From NCBI GenBank assembly GCA_044358925.1, contig JBIKNC010000001.1, forward strand, positions 1 to 64,000: 64,000 nt of DNA. The letters are read 5' to 3'. The stretch is from Rohdeia sp044358925 (GTDB lineage Bacteria; Planctomycetota; UBA1135; GCA-002686595). Below are positions 28,601-35,213 of the stretch, piece after piece. A model generated the notes under the pieces. The model saw only the letters and a list, made by a program, of their open reading frames with translations. It was not told the DNA's origin and did not search any database. The stretch's first letter is position 1; each line of letters begins with the position of its first letter. Both the position numbers and the translations under genes were made by a program.

Positions 28601-28723
28601 CTTCGACGTGGCGCCCGGAACGGCGAGTTCGGCGTCGTTGGAAGAGCCACCGCAAGCGCTCGCGAACGCGAGAAGTGCAGCGATCGCCACGGGGCGCACG
28701 CGCCTGAATCGAAGACTGGTCAT
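25658..28723 (-). CDS. Giant Gly-rich lipoprotein with Ig-like N-terminal segments (family member A)
   Basis: A 1021-residue predicted lipoprotein, with the lipobox Cys at residue 24 (FASAC followed by GGSS). The N-terminal half has Ig-like segments of SbsA/Big_5 style (LAFEFNKPIDPQSI; VRVEFDQTMSASSL). From about residue 455 comes a module LTFEGDVSPRVFVRGEMSIAG leading into a long Gly-rich region. There, GGxGG loops alternate with short beta strands (GGALQLQSGRSISISG, GGALLVQTPLLSL, GAGVIEVRA), suggesting a beta-solenoid. The C-terminus ends with NALRMQVVFD and a final beta hairpin. It resembles the three lipoproteins at 39.5-48.3 kb. Probably displayed on the outer membrane; function unknown. 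A C7 run (26753-26759) lies inside the gene. Confidence 0.8.
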   Translation of the reverse strand: MTSLRFRRVRPVAIAALLAFASACGGSSNDAELAVPGATSKMHVITCNLGCSGPAEGSKICSTSDVFVNQTLAFEFNKPIDPQSIASGGLRLTNLQSGELAPGLIEIDPSNSRRLTYRPSITLDDFGQLVPGFVAGEAYRLFVRGSGAGPRIRSTDGSSNVSTIDCFVVASKGVLDLQPGAPRASVYVDVYDPLTNEVTSSFLADGEVDVPLAARVRVEFDQTMSASSLIELVGNTSPSVRVRFDEDGDTSTPNDQVPLPGQFAVDFDEEQSRTQLVFVPNGQLPSAGTGSLTHRVVVEVGTNAVDIAGSALQAPVSAVFTTQAVPIPTEIVRETFQAVVPIAPRSSSAIAEPLAVLPGGSLRGRVLPGLAGGSGELGDVIVLEGETLVLSTGPDIVTRFGPNLVTGPVDAFGLTTSEPDEIVAYQVRAQVLVDAGVDASTAVLEVDDGVFEFASLDVRGGAVLTFEGDVSPRVFVRGEMSIAGRVDVSGRSGGEHFSTNGLGGSVGGSRIGGGAGGDGGDRPDQPAGSQMLPLQGPSFRGFDHPTGVVVEPNGVAGVGRGGTGSGGGGGVKWPPTFPGPFVVNLGTLANASYLNLLCAAVEVGAPGAGGTYATLGGKPLYSVPSPAFGVPPAPPPAVPNNQIVTVDELDLDPDRGGALIGGAGGGGGGAGIQGTTTNGVAANNCIPSGSFPIKQITGYLDASSGAGGSGGGALQLQSGRSISISGLVDASGGNGAGFPLCTPVNDGCWMAPGGGGSGGALLVQTPLLSLLDATVVLDVAGGSGGVNGNTLSRGGAGGAGVIEVRAQPTLTAGGLLQHLAPALGGAGQPLVLDVLEVQPFSPPTIGPGLLTGFTTCWIVPEAGLFGYSFVDDDFSAMDPQQWSYAWNLVLELDTGELVNWRGDSGSITDEFDVDFETLVGRDLGSSPLVVRFQGVRANAPIQNKCTYDASDAFSGAEPDSLTAWLPSPGGLDTYWSGLVTQEIADARRPNALRMQVVFDPTAPFAERIVSVVEFTVEVQPR

Positions 28724-28828
28724 GTGTCGCGCCGGGGCTCGCTCGGGCCGTCGGCCGCGAGAATTGGGCCGGTACTCTAGGAGCCGCGCTGGCTAGCGTG
28801 CCCGTAAAGATCTCCCGACCCTCGCGAC
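28724..28828. promoter_or_regulatory. Divergent intergenic region between two lipoprotein genes
   Basis: These 105 bases hold the promoters of the giant lipoprotein (minus) and the helical-repeat lipoprotein (plus). No clear sigma-factor consensus or operator dyad is visible. Confidence 0.35.
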
Positions 28829-29743
28829 ATGCACACCGCCTCTCCTGGTTTCCTCGCGCGAGCCGCGCTCTGTCTCACAACCATCGTCGCGGCCGTCGGT
28901 TGCAGCGACGGGAACACGAGTGCCGAAGGCGGAGCGGACGTCCGTGCGCGCGCACAGGCCCTCGCACAGCTGCCGATCGACCAGCAGGTGAGGGACGTGA
29001 TCGCGGCGCTGACCGACGACACCGATCAGAGCAAACCGGAGAAGAACGACTTCACGATCCGTGTTTTCGCCACGTGGGAGCTGATGGACGCCGCTGCGCC
29101 GGAGCTCGGGCGCGCGCTCCTGGCCGAACTCGACGATCCCCGCAGCGCCTCGCTCGATCCCGGCCTGCGCATCCGCGTTCTCGAGGCGGCGGCGCGCTCG
29201 ATGCGCCGGGACGCGGCCAGTCGGGCCGAACTCGCGCGCGCGCTGGCGACACGCATCGAGAACTCCTCCCACCCGATGGGCGAGCGCAACAAGGCCTGCG
29301 AACTGATGGGCGACATCGCACCCGATCAGGCGCTGACGGTGCTCGGTCCGATCGTCGGGCCGGGCCGCCGCTTCACGACCACGCCGGACCACGAATTCGT
29401 GCTGCGCGGTTGGCTCGCGGCGTCGGAGAAGCTCGGGCGCGACACGACCGGCATCCTGTGCGACATCGCCGGCGACCAGGGCATGGAGACCATCTCGCGC
29501 GTCACCGCATTCGATCGGCTCGCGGGCAGCGACGATCCGCGCGCCGTGGCGACCATGGAGAGCGTGATGGTCGAGTCGACCGGCGACATGTACACGCGCC
29601 AGCGCGCGGTGCGCTCCTTTCTCGCGACCGTCGACGCGCCGTTGGCGCGTGCGCGTCTCGAGCAGATGCTGACGCGCGAAGCCGACCAGAACATGCAAGT
29701 GTTCCTGCAGAACACGCTCGCACAACTCGTCGGCAAGGACTGA
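28829..29743 (+). CDS. Helical-repeat lipoprotein of unknown function
   Basis: A 304-residue predicted lipoprotein: signal peptide MHTASPGFLARAALCLTTIV, then the lipobox AVGC with Cys25. The mature part is all helical, with ALARALATRIENSS and HEAT/Armadillo-like pairs. The last 100 residues (TRQRAVRSFLATVDAPLARARLEQML) are of a similar style. No catalytic motif is seen. ATG start. It is divergent from the giant lipoprotein and ends in front of a strong hairpin shared with the convergent prepilin gene. Confidence 0.75.
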   Translation: MHTASPGFLARAALCLTTIVAAVGCSDGNTSAEGGADVRARAQALAQLPIDQQVRDVIAALTDDTDQSKPEKNDFTIRVFATWELMDAAAPELGRALLAELDDPRSASLDPGLRIRVLEAAARSMRRDAASRAELARALATRIENSSHPMGERNKACELMGDIAPDQALTVLGPIVGPGRRFTTTPDHEFVLRGWLAASEKLGRDTTGILCDIAGDQGMETISRVTAFDRLAGSDDPRAVATMESVMVESTGDMYTRQRAVRSFLATVDAPLARARLEQMLTREADQNMQVFLQNTLAQLVGKD

Positions 29744-29802
29744 GCCTTCTGCGCGGGAGTTCGCGCCCAGACTCCGCGCGCAACGAACGGACCTACAAAC
29801 GA

Positions 29803-29830
29803 ACGAGGGGCTGCTCGCGCAGCCCCTCGT
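29803..29830. terminator. Hairpin terminator between convergent lipoprotein and prepilin genes
   Basis: A perfect 12-bp stem (acgaggggctgc with its complement) with a 4-nt loop. On the minus strand, downstream of the prepilin gene, it is followed by TCGTTTGT, a short T-rich tail. It can serve both convergent genes. Confidence 0.85.
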
Positions 29831-29865
29831 CCTTCAGGCGCGGTGCGTGACCGGCCCGCGTGGCA

Positions 29866-30591
29866 TCACTGGACGACGGTCCAGAGTTCGCCGTCGGAGC
29901 CGGCGACACCGGCCGCCGAGTTCGCGATCGGAGTGCCCATCGTGCCGTCGCCAGCTTCGCTGAACGCGGCCTCTTGGGCCGGACCGTCGCCGACGCCTTC
30001 GTACACTTCCGTTCCACGGTTGTTGTACTGAAGGATGTCACCGTCCTGGTTGATGAAGAACACGCGGTTGCCCGTGCCACCGAAGTCGAGCGGCCAGGCG
30101 TAGCACGCCCAGAAGTTCTCGCAGTTGTCCGGGTCGGTCTCCGCGTCCATGCCGCCCGTGTCCGCTTCCGCGATGCCCGCGCCGGTGTCGTCCGGGAGCC
30201 ACATCTGGAAAACGTAGCCCGAGCGCGTCACGACGCTGTCGGCGACGTTGCCGAGGGCGCTCGAGAGCATCGCCGGAGCGAGCAGCGAGGCGCCGACTTC
30301 CGGCACGCCTGCGCCGTCGTCGACGCGCATCTCGACCGTGCCGGCGAGTTCGGCGAAGTAGCCGTACTCACCACCACCGTCGGAGTCCGAGTCGATGGCC
30401 GACGAGGACTGGAGTTGCGCTTGCGCCGAGCTGATCGAGCGCAGCGTCGAGATCGCAGCCGACTCGTTGGCGCTCAGGCGGGCGCTGAGCAGTTTCGGAA
30501 TCGCCACCGAAGCGATGATCGCGATGATGGCCACCACGATCATGAGTTCGATGAGCGTGAAACCCGCGTTCTTGCGTGTATTGAATTTCAC
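29866..30591 (-). CDS. Type IV prepilin / major pseudopilin-like protein
   Basis: A 241-residue prepilin. The leader MKFNTRKNAG is followed by FTLIELMIVVAIIAIIASVA: cleavage after Gly10, mature Phe1 and Glu5, the classic class III signal processed by prepilin peptidase. The globular part is acidic and has two Cys close together (NCENFWAC). It then has YAWPLDFGGTGNRVFFINQDGD, a motif seen in environmental pilin-like proteins. Start is GTG at 30591; GAGAGG lies 11 nt upstream, a rather long spacing. It lies 349 bp downstream of pilC with its own leader, so it probably has its own promoter. Whether it is the major pilus subunit or a pseudopilin cannot be decided here. Confidence 0.88.
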   Translation of the reverse strand: MKFNTRKNAGFTLIELMIVVAIIAIIASVAIPKLLSARLSANESAAISTLRSISSAQAQLQSSSAIDSDSDGGGEYGYFAELAGTVEMRVDDGAGVPEVGASLLAPAMLSSALGNVADSVVTRSGYVFQMWLPDDTGAGIAEADTGGMDAETDPDNCENFWACYAWPLDFGGTGNRVFFINQDGDILQYNNRGTEVYEGVGDGPAQEAAFSEAGDGTMGTPIANSAAGVAGSDGELWTVVQ

Positions 30592-30649
30592 TGTGGGAGG
30601 TGCCTCTCTCTTGGCCTTCTAGAAGTGTGTGACCGCCTCCCAGGTGCGC

Positions 30650-30670
30650 CGCGTTGCACGATGCAACGCG
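30650..30670. promoter_or_regulatory. Perfect 9-bp inverted repeat upstream of the prepilin start
   Basis: Arms cgcgttgca and tgcaacgcg flank a 3-nt centre (cga), ending about 59 nt before the prepilin start codon. It could be a dimeric regulator operator or a small hairpin in the leader RNA. Its regulatory role is inferred only from position and symmetry. Confidence 0.45.
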
Positions 30671-30875
30671 ACCACGAGGTACAGCGACCCGTGCTTGTGT
30701 CGCGAGGTCCCCGCCGGCCCGAACGAGCCGCGCTTCGCCCTCGACAAGGCTCCCCATCGACCCCCAGCTCGGACGCACTGGAGTCGGCCCAAGAAATCCG
30801 TCGCAAGTGCGGGTGAAGCCGGGCGGAAGGGCGCCGGAAGCGCGCCGGAAGCTCGAAACGGCCCGCCTGAAAGGC

Positions 30876-30912
30876 CGCGGGCCGGCTCCCCTGGTCGAGG
30901 AACCGGCCCGCG
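30876..30912 (-). terminator. Hairpin terminator downstream of pilC
   Basis: A 10-bp GC-only stem (cgcgggccgg with ccggcccgcg) with a 17-nt loop, beginning 28 nt after the pilC stop. On the minus strand it is followed by GCCTTTCAGG, a weak T tail. Confidence 0.65.
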
Positions 30913-30940
30913 AGGACCGCGATCAAGGTCGCGGCCGCGC

Positions 30941-32257
30941 TCAGCCCTTGCTGCCGCCGAGCTGACCGACGATGTCGAGGATCGGCAGGAAGACCGACAG
31001 CACGACGCCGCCCACGATCACACCCATGAACGTGATGAGCATCGGCTCGATCAGACTCGTGAGCGCCTTGATCTGCGCCTTGACCTGCGAGTCGTAGAAG
31101 TCGGCGATCTTCTCGAGCAGCACTTCGAGTGCGCCCGAGCGCTCACCGATCGCGATCATGCGCGTCACCATCGGCGGGAACACCGGCGACTGGCTGAGCG
31201 GCTCGGAGAGCATGTTGCCGTTGCGCACCGCTTCGCGCGAATCCATGACGGCCTTCGACACGACGCGGTTGCCCGCAGTGTCCGCAACGATCTCGAGCGT
31301 GCCCATGATCGGCACACCGGAACGCGTGAGCGTCGAGAACGTGCGGCTGAAACGCGCGAGTGCGATCTTGCGCACCATCGGTCCGAAGACCGGCAGCTTG
31401 AGCGAGAGCTTGTCGAAGAACAGCGCGCCGGCTTCGGTGCGCTTGAACACGTACACGCCGAACAGCGAACCGGCTGCGATGCCGAGTGCAATCGCCCAGT
31501 GCGCCTTCAACCAGTCGGAGGTGTCGAGCACGAACTGCGTCAGCGCCGGCAGATCGGTCTCGAGCGATTCGAAGACCTGGCGGAAGGTCGGCACGACACC
31601 GAGCATCAAGAAGGCCGTGATGCCGAGCACGAGGACGAGCGAGATGACGGGATACGTCATGGCGCTCTTCACTTCGCGACGCAGTTCGTCGGCCGATTCC
31701 ACGTACTCCGCGAGGCGCTCGAGGATCACGTCCATCTGACCGGACGCTTCACCCGCACGCACCATCGACACGTACAGCTTGGTGAAGGCCTTCGGACAGG
31801 TCTCCATCGCTGCAGAGAGGTCCGAGCCGCCGCGCAGCGCCGTCGTGAGCGCTTCGCAGGTCGACTTCATGCCGGGCGTCTCGGCCTGTTCACCGAGCAC
31901 GTCGAGCGACTCGAGCAGCGAGAGGCCCGCACCGATCATCGTCGCCAACTGGCGCGTGAAGATGACCAGCTCCTGCTTCGTGACCGTGGCGGTGACCTTG
32001 CCGAGGCGCAACCCCGTCAAGGCCGCGAAGCCCTTCTTCTTGGGCGCCGCACCGCTCGAGCCCGATCCGGTCGCGGGCGCCGGCTTGCTCTTCTTCTTGC
32101 CGAAGAGCCCTCCGCCGCTCGAGGCCTCGGTGATCTTCACGGGTGTGAGGTTCTTGCGCCGGATCTCGGCCAGAGCCTGGGCCTGAGTCTCGGCCGTGAT
32201 GGTGCCTTGCACCGAATTGCCCTGGCCGTCACGGGCGTCGTACTGGAAGTCGGACAT
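30941..32257 (-). CDS. pilC: Type IV pilus / type II secretion inner-membrane platform protein PilC/GspF
   Basis: A 438-residue platform protein with two T2SSF domains, near usual length. The N-terminal part (QYDARDGQGNSVQGTITAET) is the typical soluble start, followed by a Lys/Gly/Ser-rich linker. Then come domain 1 with FTRQLATMIGAGLSLLESLD and a membrane hairpin, and domain 2 with RFSRTFSTLTRSGVPIM. The end LEPMLITFMGVIVGGVVLSV is diagnostic. It anchors the extension and retraction motors and rotates to add or remove pilins. The gene lies 20 bp after pilB in the pilT-pilB-pilC operon. Confidence 0.95.
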   Translation of the reverse strand: MSDFQYDARDGQGNSVQGTITAETQAQALAEIRRKNLTPVKITEASSGGGLFGKKKSKPAPATGSGSSGAAPKKKGFAALTGLRLGKVTATVTKQELVIFTRQLATMIGAGLSLLESLDVLGEQAETPGMKSTCEALTTALRGGSDLSAAMETCPKAFTKLYVSMVRAGEASGQMDVILERLAEYVESADELRREVKSAMTYPVISLVLVLGITAFLMLGVVPTFRQVFESLETDLPALTQFVLDTSDWLKAHWAIALGIAAGSLFGVYVFKRTEAGALFFDKLSLKLPVFGPMVRKIALARFSRTFSTLTRSGVPIMGTLEIVADTAGNRVVSKAVMDSREAVRNGNMLSEPLSQSPVFPPMVTRMIAIGERSGALEVLLEKIADFYDSQVKAQIKALTSLIEPMLITFMGVIVGGVVLSVFLPILDIVGQLGGSKG

Positions 32258-32277
32258 GGTGGTTCTCGCAGTTCTTC

Positions 32278-33993
32278 TCAGTCACCCATGGTCACGCGCA
32301 GCACTTCCTCGAGTGAGGACTTGCCACGCATCGCGTTGAGCAGCCCGACGCGGCGCAGGGTCAACATGCCCTCCGCCATCGCCTGCCGTTTGATCTCGGC
32401 CGCCGAGGCGCCGGTGACGATCAAGCGTTTGATCTCGTGGCTCAGGAAGAGCGTCTCCAGCACGGCGAAGCGGCCCTTGTAGCCGCCCGTGCAGCGCGGG
32501 CAGCCCGCTTGATTGGCCGCGAAGAGCTGGAAGCCGGTCACGAAGTCCTCGTCGCGGAAACCGACGCTCTCGAGTTCGGCGCGCGGCAACTCGACCTGTT
32601 GGCGGCAGTGCGGACAGAGCACACGTGCGAGGCGCTGAGCCGCGACGCACAGCAGTGACGTCGACACCATGAACGGGTCGATGCCCATGTCGACGAGGCG
32701 TGTGATCGTCGACGACGCGTCGTTCGTGTGCAGTGTGGAGAGCACGAGGTGGCCCGTGAGCGCGGCCTTCACCGCGATCTCGGCCGTCTCCGTGTCGCGG
32801 ATCTCGCCGATGAGCACGACGTCCGGGTCCTGTCGCAGGATCGAACGCAGAGCACCGGCGAACGTGAGTCCGCGCTTCGGATTGACCGGCACCTGGTTGA
32901 TGCCGTCCATGCGGTACTCGACCGGATCCTCGACCGTCACGACGTTGATCTCGGGCGTGCTGACTTCGCGCACCGACGCATACAACGTCGTCGACTTGCC
33001 CGAACCCGTCGGGCCGGTCACGAGCAACATGCCGTACGACGAGTTGATCGCCTTCTGCATGTCGGCGAGGCAGCGCGGCTCGTAGCCGAGCTTCGTCAGG
33101 TCCTTCGCGACACCGCTCGAGTCGAGGATACGCATGACCGCCTTCTCACCGCCGACGACCGGCAGCGTGGAGAGGCGGAAGTCGATCGTGCGACTCTCGT
33201 AGCGGATCTGGAACTTGCCGTCCTGCGGCCCCATTCGCTCCGCGATGTCGAGATTCGCGAGGATCTTGAGGCGCGAGATCACCGAGTTCAGCATCTGCTT
33301 CGGCGGCGTCATGACCTCGATCAGACGACCGTCGATGCGGAAGCGCACGCGGATGTGGTGGTCGCACGGCTCGATGTGGATGTCACTGGCCTTGTCGCGC
33401 AATGCGCGCAACAGGAGCACGTTGACGAGCTTGACCGACGGCACCTCGTTCGGGTCCGTCGTCGCGCCGGCCAGGTCGAGCTGCTCCTCCTCTTCCTTCT
33501 TCGCGTCCTCGACGGAGATGTCGAACTCGCTCGTCTGGACGCTGCTCAACAGGTCGTCGACCTGCTTCGCGCCCGTGTCGTAGGCCTTCGCGATCGCGGC
33601 CTTGATGCTGGCCGAGTGGCCGAGCAGCGGCCGGATCCTGCAGCCCGTGATCAGGTGCAGGTCGTCGAGCAGCAACACGTCGAACGGATCCGAGACGACG
33701 ACCGTCAACAGGTCGCCGTTGCGCGACACGGGCAGCGCCGTGTGTTCGTCGCAGCTCTCCTTCGGGAGCAGCTCGAGCACTCGATGGTCCGGATGGACGC
33801 GCGAAACGTCGACGGGCACGACGCCGGCCGCGGAGCCGAGCAACTCGAGGAGGCCGCGTTCCGAGAATTTCTCTCGGACCACGAGCTCCTCGAGCACGGG
33901 CTTGCCGCTGTCCGCTGCGCGCGTCCAGTCTTCGTTGGACACGAGTCCACCGTCGATCAGGAGCCGCCGGATCTTGCCGGAAGTACGGATCAT
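32278..33993 (-). CDS. pilB: Type IV pilus extension ATPase PilB/GspE
   Basis: A 571-residue hexameric motor. An N-terminal MshEN-like domain (1-140) precedes Walker A GPTGSGKST (327-335), Asp box VEDPVEY (354-360), Walker B DVVLIGE (391-397) and His box (415-423). A C-terminal zinc site is formed by CPHC (460-463) and CPRC (498-501). The tetracysteine site supports an extension motor rather than PilT. ATG at 33993 overlaps the pilT stop (ATGA), which fixes this start against longer upstream frames. It drives pilin addition at the PilC platform. Confidence 0.95.
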   Translation of the reverse strand: MIRTSGKIRRLLIDGGLVSNEDWTRAADSGKPVLEELVVREKFSERGLLELLGSAAGVVPVDVSRVHPDHRVLELLPKESCDEHTALPVSRNGDLLTVVVSDPFDVLLLDDLHLITGCRIRPLLGHSASIKAAIAKAYDTGAKQVDDLLSSVQTSEFDISVEDAKKEEEEQLDLAGATTDPNEVPSVKLVNVLLLRALRDKASDIHIEPCDHHIRVRFRIDGRLIEVMTPPKQMLNSVISRLKILANLDIAERMGPQDGKFQIRYESRTIDFRLSTLPVVGGEKAVMRILDSSGVAKDLTKLGYEPRCLADMQKAINSSYGMLLVTGPTGSGKSTTLYASVREVSTPEINVVTVEDPVEYRMDGINQVPVNPKRGLTFAGALRSILRQDPDVVLIGEIRDTETAEIAVKAALTGHLVLSTLHTNDASSTITRLVDMGIDPFMVSTSLLCVAAQRLARVLCPHCRQQVELPRAELESVGFRDEDFVTGFQLFAANQAGCPRCTGGYKGRFAVLETLFLSHEIKRLIVTGASAAEIKRQAMAEGMLTLRRVGLLNAMRGKSSLEEVLRVTMGD

Positions 33994-35057
33994 CAGGCGG
34001 CTCGCACGAGACGCAGGAACTCGGATGCGTCGCTCAACGAAGCTTCGGCATCCTGAACACGCACTTGGCCGCGCCGCACCAGATCGGCCAACGAGGCCGT
34101 CATCGTGCGCATGCCGATGCGACCGCCGGTCTGCATCTGCGAGTAGATCTGGTGGGCCTTGCCCTCGCGGATGAGCGCGCGCACGGCAGGCGTGCTGAGC
34201 AGCACCTCCGCCGCCATCACGCGCCCGCGCCCTTCGGCGCGCGGCAGCAGTTGCTGGCAGAAGACCGCTTCCAGCGTGAAGCTGAGCTGCGTGAGCACCT
34301 GCGGTTGCTGGTGCGACGGGAACACGTCGATGATGCGGTTGATCGTCTGCACCGCGTCGTTCGTGTGCAGCGTGCCGAACGTCAAGTGACCGGTCTCGGC
34401 CAGCGTCAGCGCCGCTTCGATCGTCTCGAGGTCGCGAAGTTCGCCGACGAGCACGATGTCGGGGTCCTGACGCAACACGCTGCGCAGCGCGTTCTGGAAG
34501 GCCTTGCTGTCGCCGCCGACCTCGCGCTGCGTCACGAGGCAGCTCTGACTGACGTGCGAGAACTCGATCGGGTCCTCGATCGTGACGATGTGACCCTGAC
34601 GCGTCTTGTTGATGTGGTCGATCATCGACGCCAGCGACGTCGACTTGCCCGAACCCGTCGCACCGCACACGAGCACGAGGCCCGAGTGCAGGTTGCACAA
34701 GCGTTCGCAGACGTCTTGCGGCAGACCGAGGTCCTTGAAGTTCGAGATCTTGTGCGGCACGAGGCGCAGCACACAGGCCACGCTGCCGCGCTGATAGAAG
34801 ACGTTGGCTCGGAAACGCCCCGTGTCGTGCAGCTCGAACGAACAGTCCAGCTCGAGGTCGCGGTCGACCTTCGCGATCTGCTCCTGCGTGAGCACGCTCG
34901 TCGCGAGACGACGGGTGTCCTCCGGCGTGAGCGGCGGCGTGTCGACCGGTACGAGCGCTCCGTCGACGCGGATGCGCGGCGGGCTACCAGCCGAGATGTG
35001 GAGGTCCGAGCCGCCCTTGCGCACGAGTAGCGCAAGGAGGTCTTCCATCGTGATCAT
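33993..35057 (-). CDS. pilT: Type IV pilus retraction ATPase PilT
   Basis: A 354-residue retraction motor of standard length. It has Walker A GATGSGKST (132-140), Walker B DIVLVGE (200-206), His box TFGTLHTNDAVQTINRI and the C-terminal retraction motif region AVRALIREGKAHQIYSQMQTG, close to the AIRNLIRE motif required for retraction. It powers twitching motility and DNA-uptake pilus retraction. It is first in the pilT-pilB-pilC operon and overlaps pilB by 4 bp. A second, divergent PilT-like ATPase lies at 53440-55044. Confidence 0.95.
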   Translation of the reverse strand: MITMEDLLALLVRKGGSDLHISAGSPPRIRVDGALVPVDTPPLTPEDTRRLATSVLTQEQIAKVDRDLELDCSFELHDTGRFRANVFYQRGSVACVLRLVPHKISNFKDLGLPQDVCERLCNLHSGLVLVCGATGSGKSTSLASMIDHINKTRQGHIVTIEDPIEFSHVSQSCLVTQREVGGDSKAFQNALRSVLRQDPDIVLVGELRDLETIEAALTLAETGHLTFGTLHTNDAVQTINRIIDVFPSHQQPQVLTQLSFTLEAVFCQQLLPRAEGRGRVMAAEVLLSTPAVRALIREGKAHQIYSQMQTGGRIGMRTMTASLADLVRRGQVRVQDAEASLSDASEFLRLVRAA

Positions 35058-35213
35058 GGGACGTGCGGGTTCGAGGCCCGGGGAACGGGGTCACTCGCCG
35101 CCCACGTCGCTGCCAGGAAACTCCCGCGACGACGGAACGGCCGATGCTCAGTGATCGGGCCGCCCGTCGGGCCATCTGAAGGCTGGTCGCGTCTTTCGTG
35201 GCGGGTGCACGCC

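Larger units (their letters stand above)
30592..30940. other. 349-base leader region upstream of the prepilin gene
   Basis: This region holds a terminator-like hairpin for pilC (30876-30912), an inverted repeat at 30650-30670 and a 10-bp palindrome at 30616-30625. The prepilin promoter must be here. I could not identify a -24/-12 RpoN promoter with confidence. No gene is evident. Confidence 0.5.
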
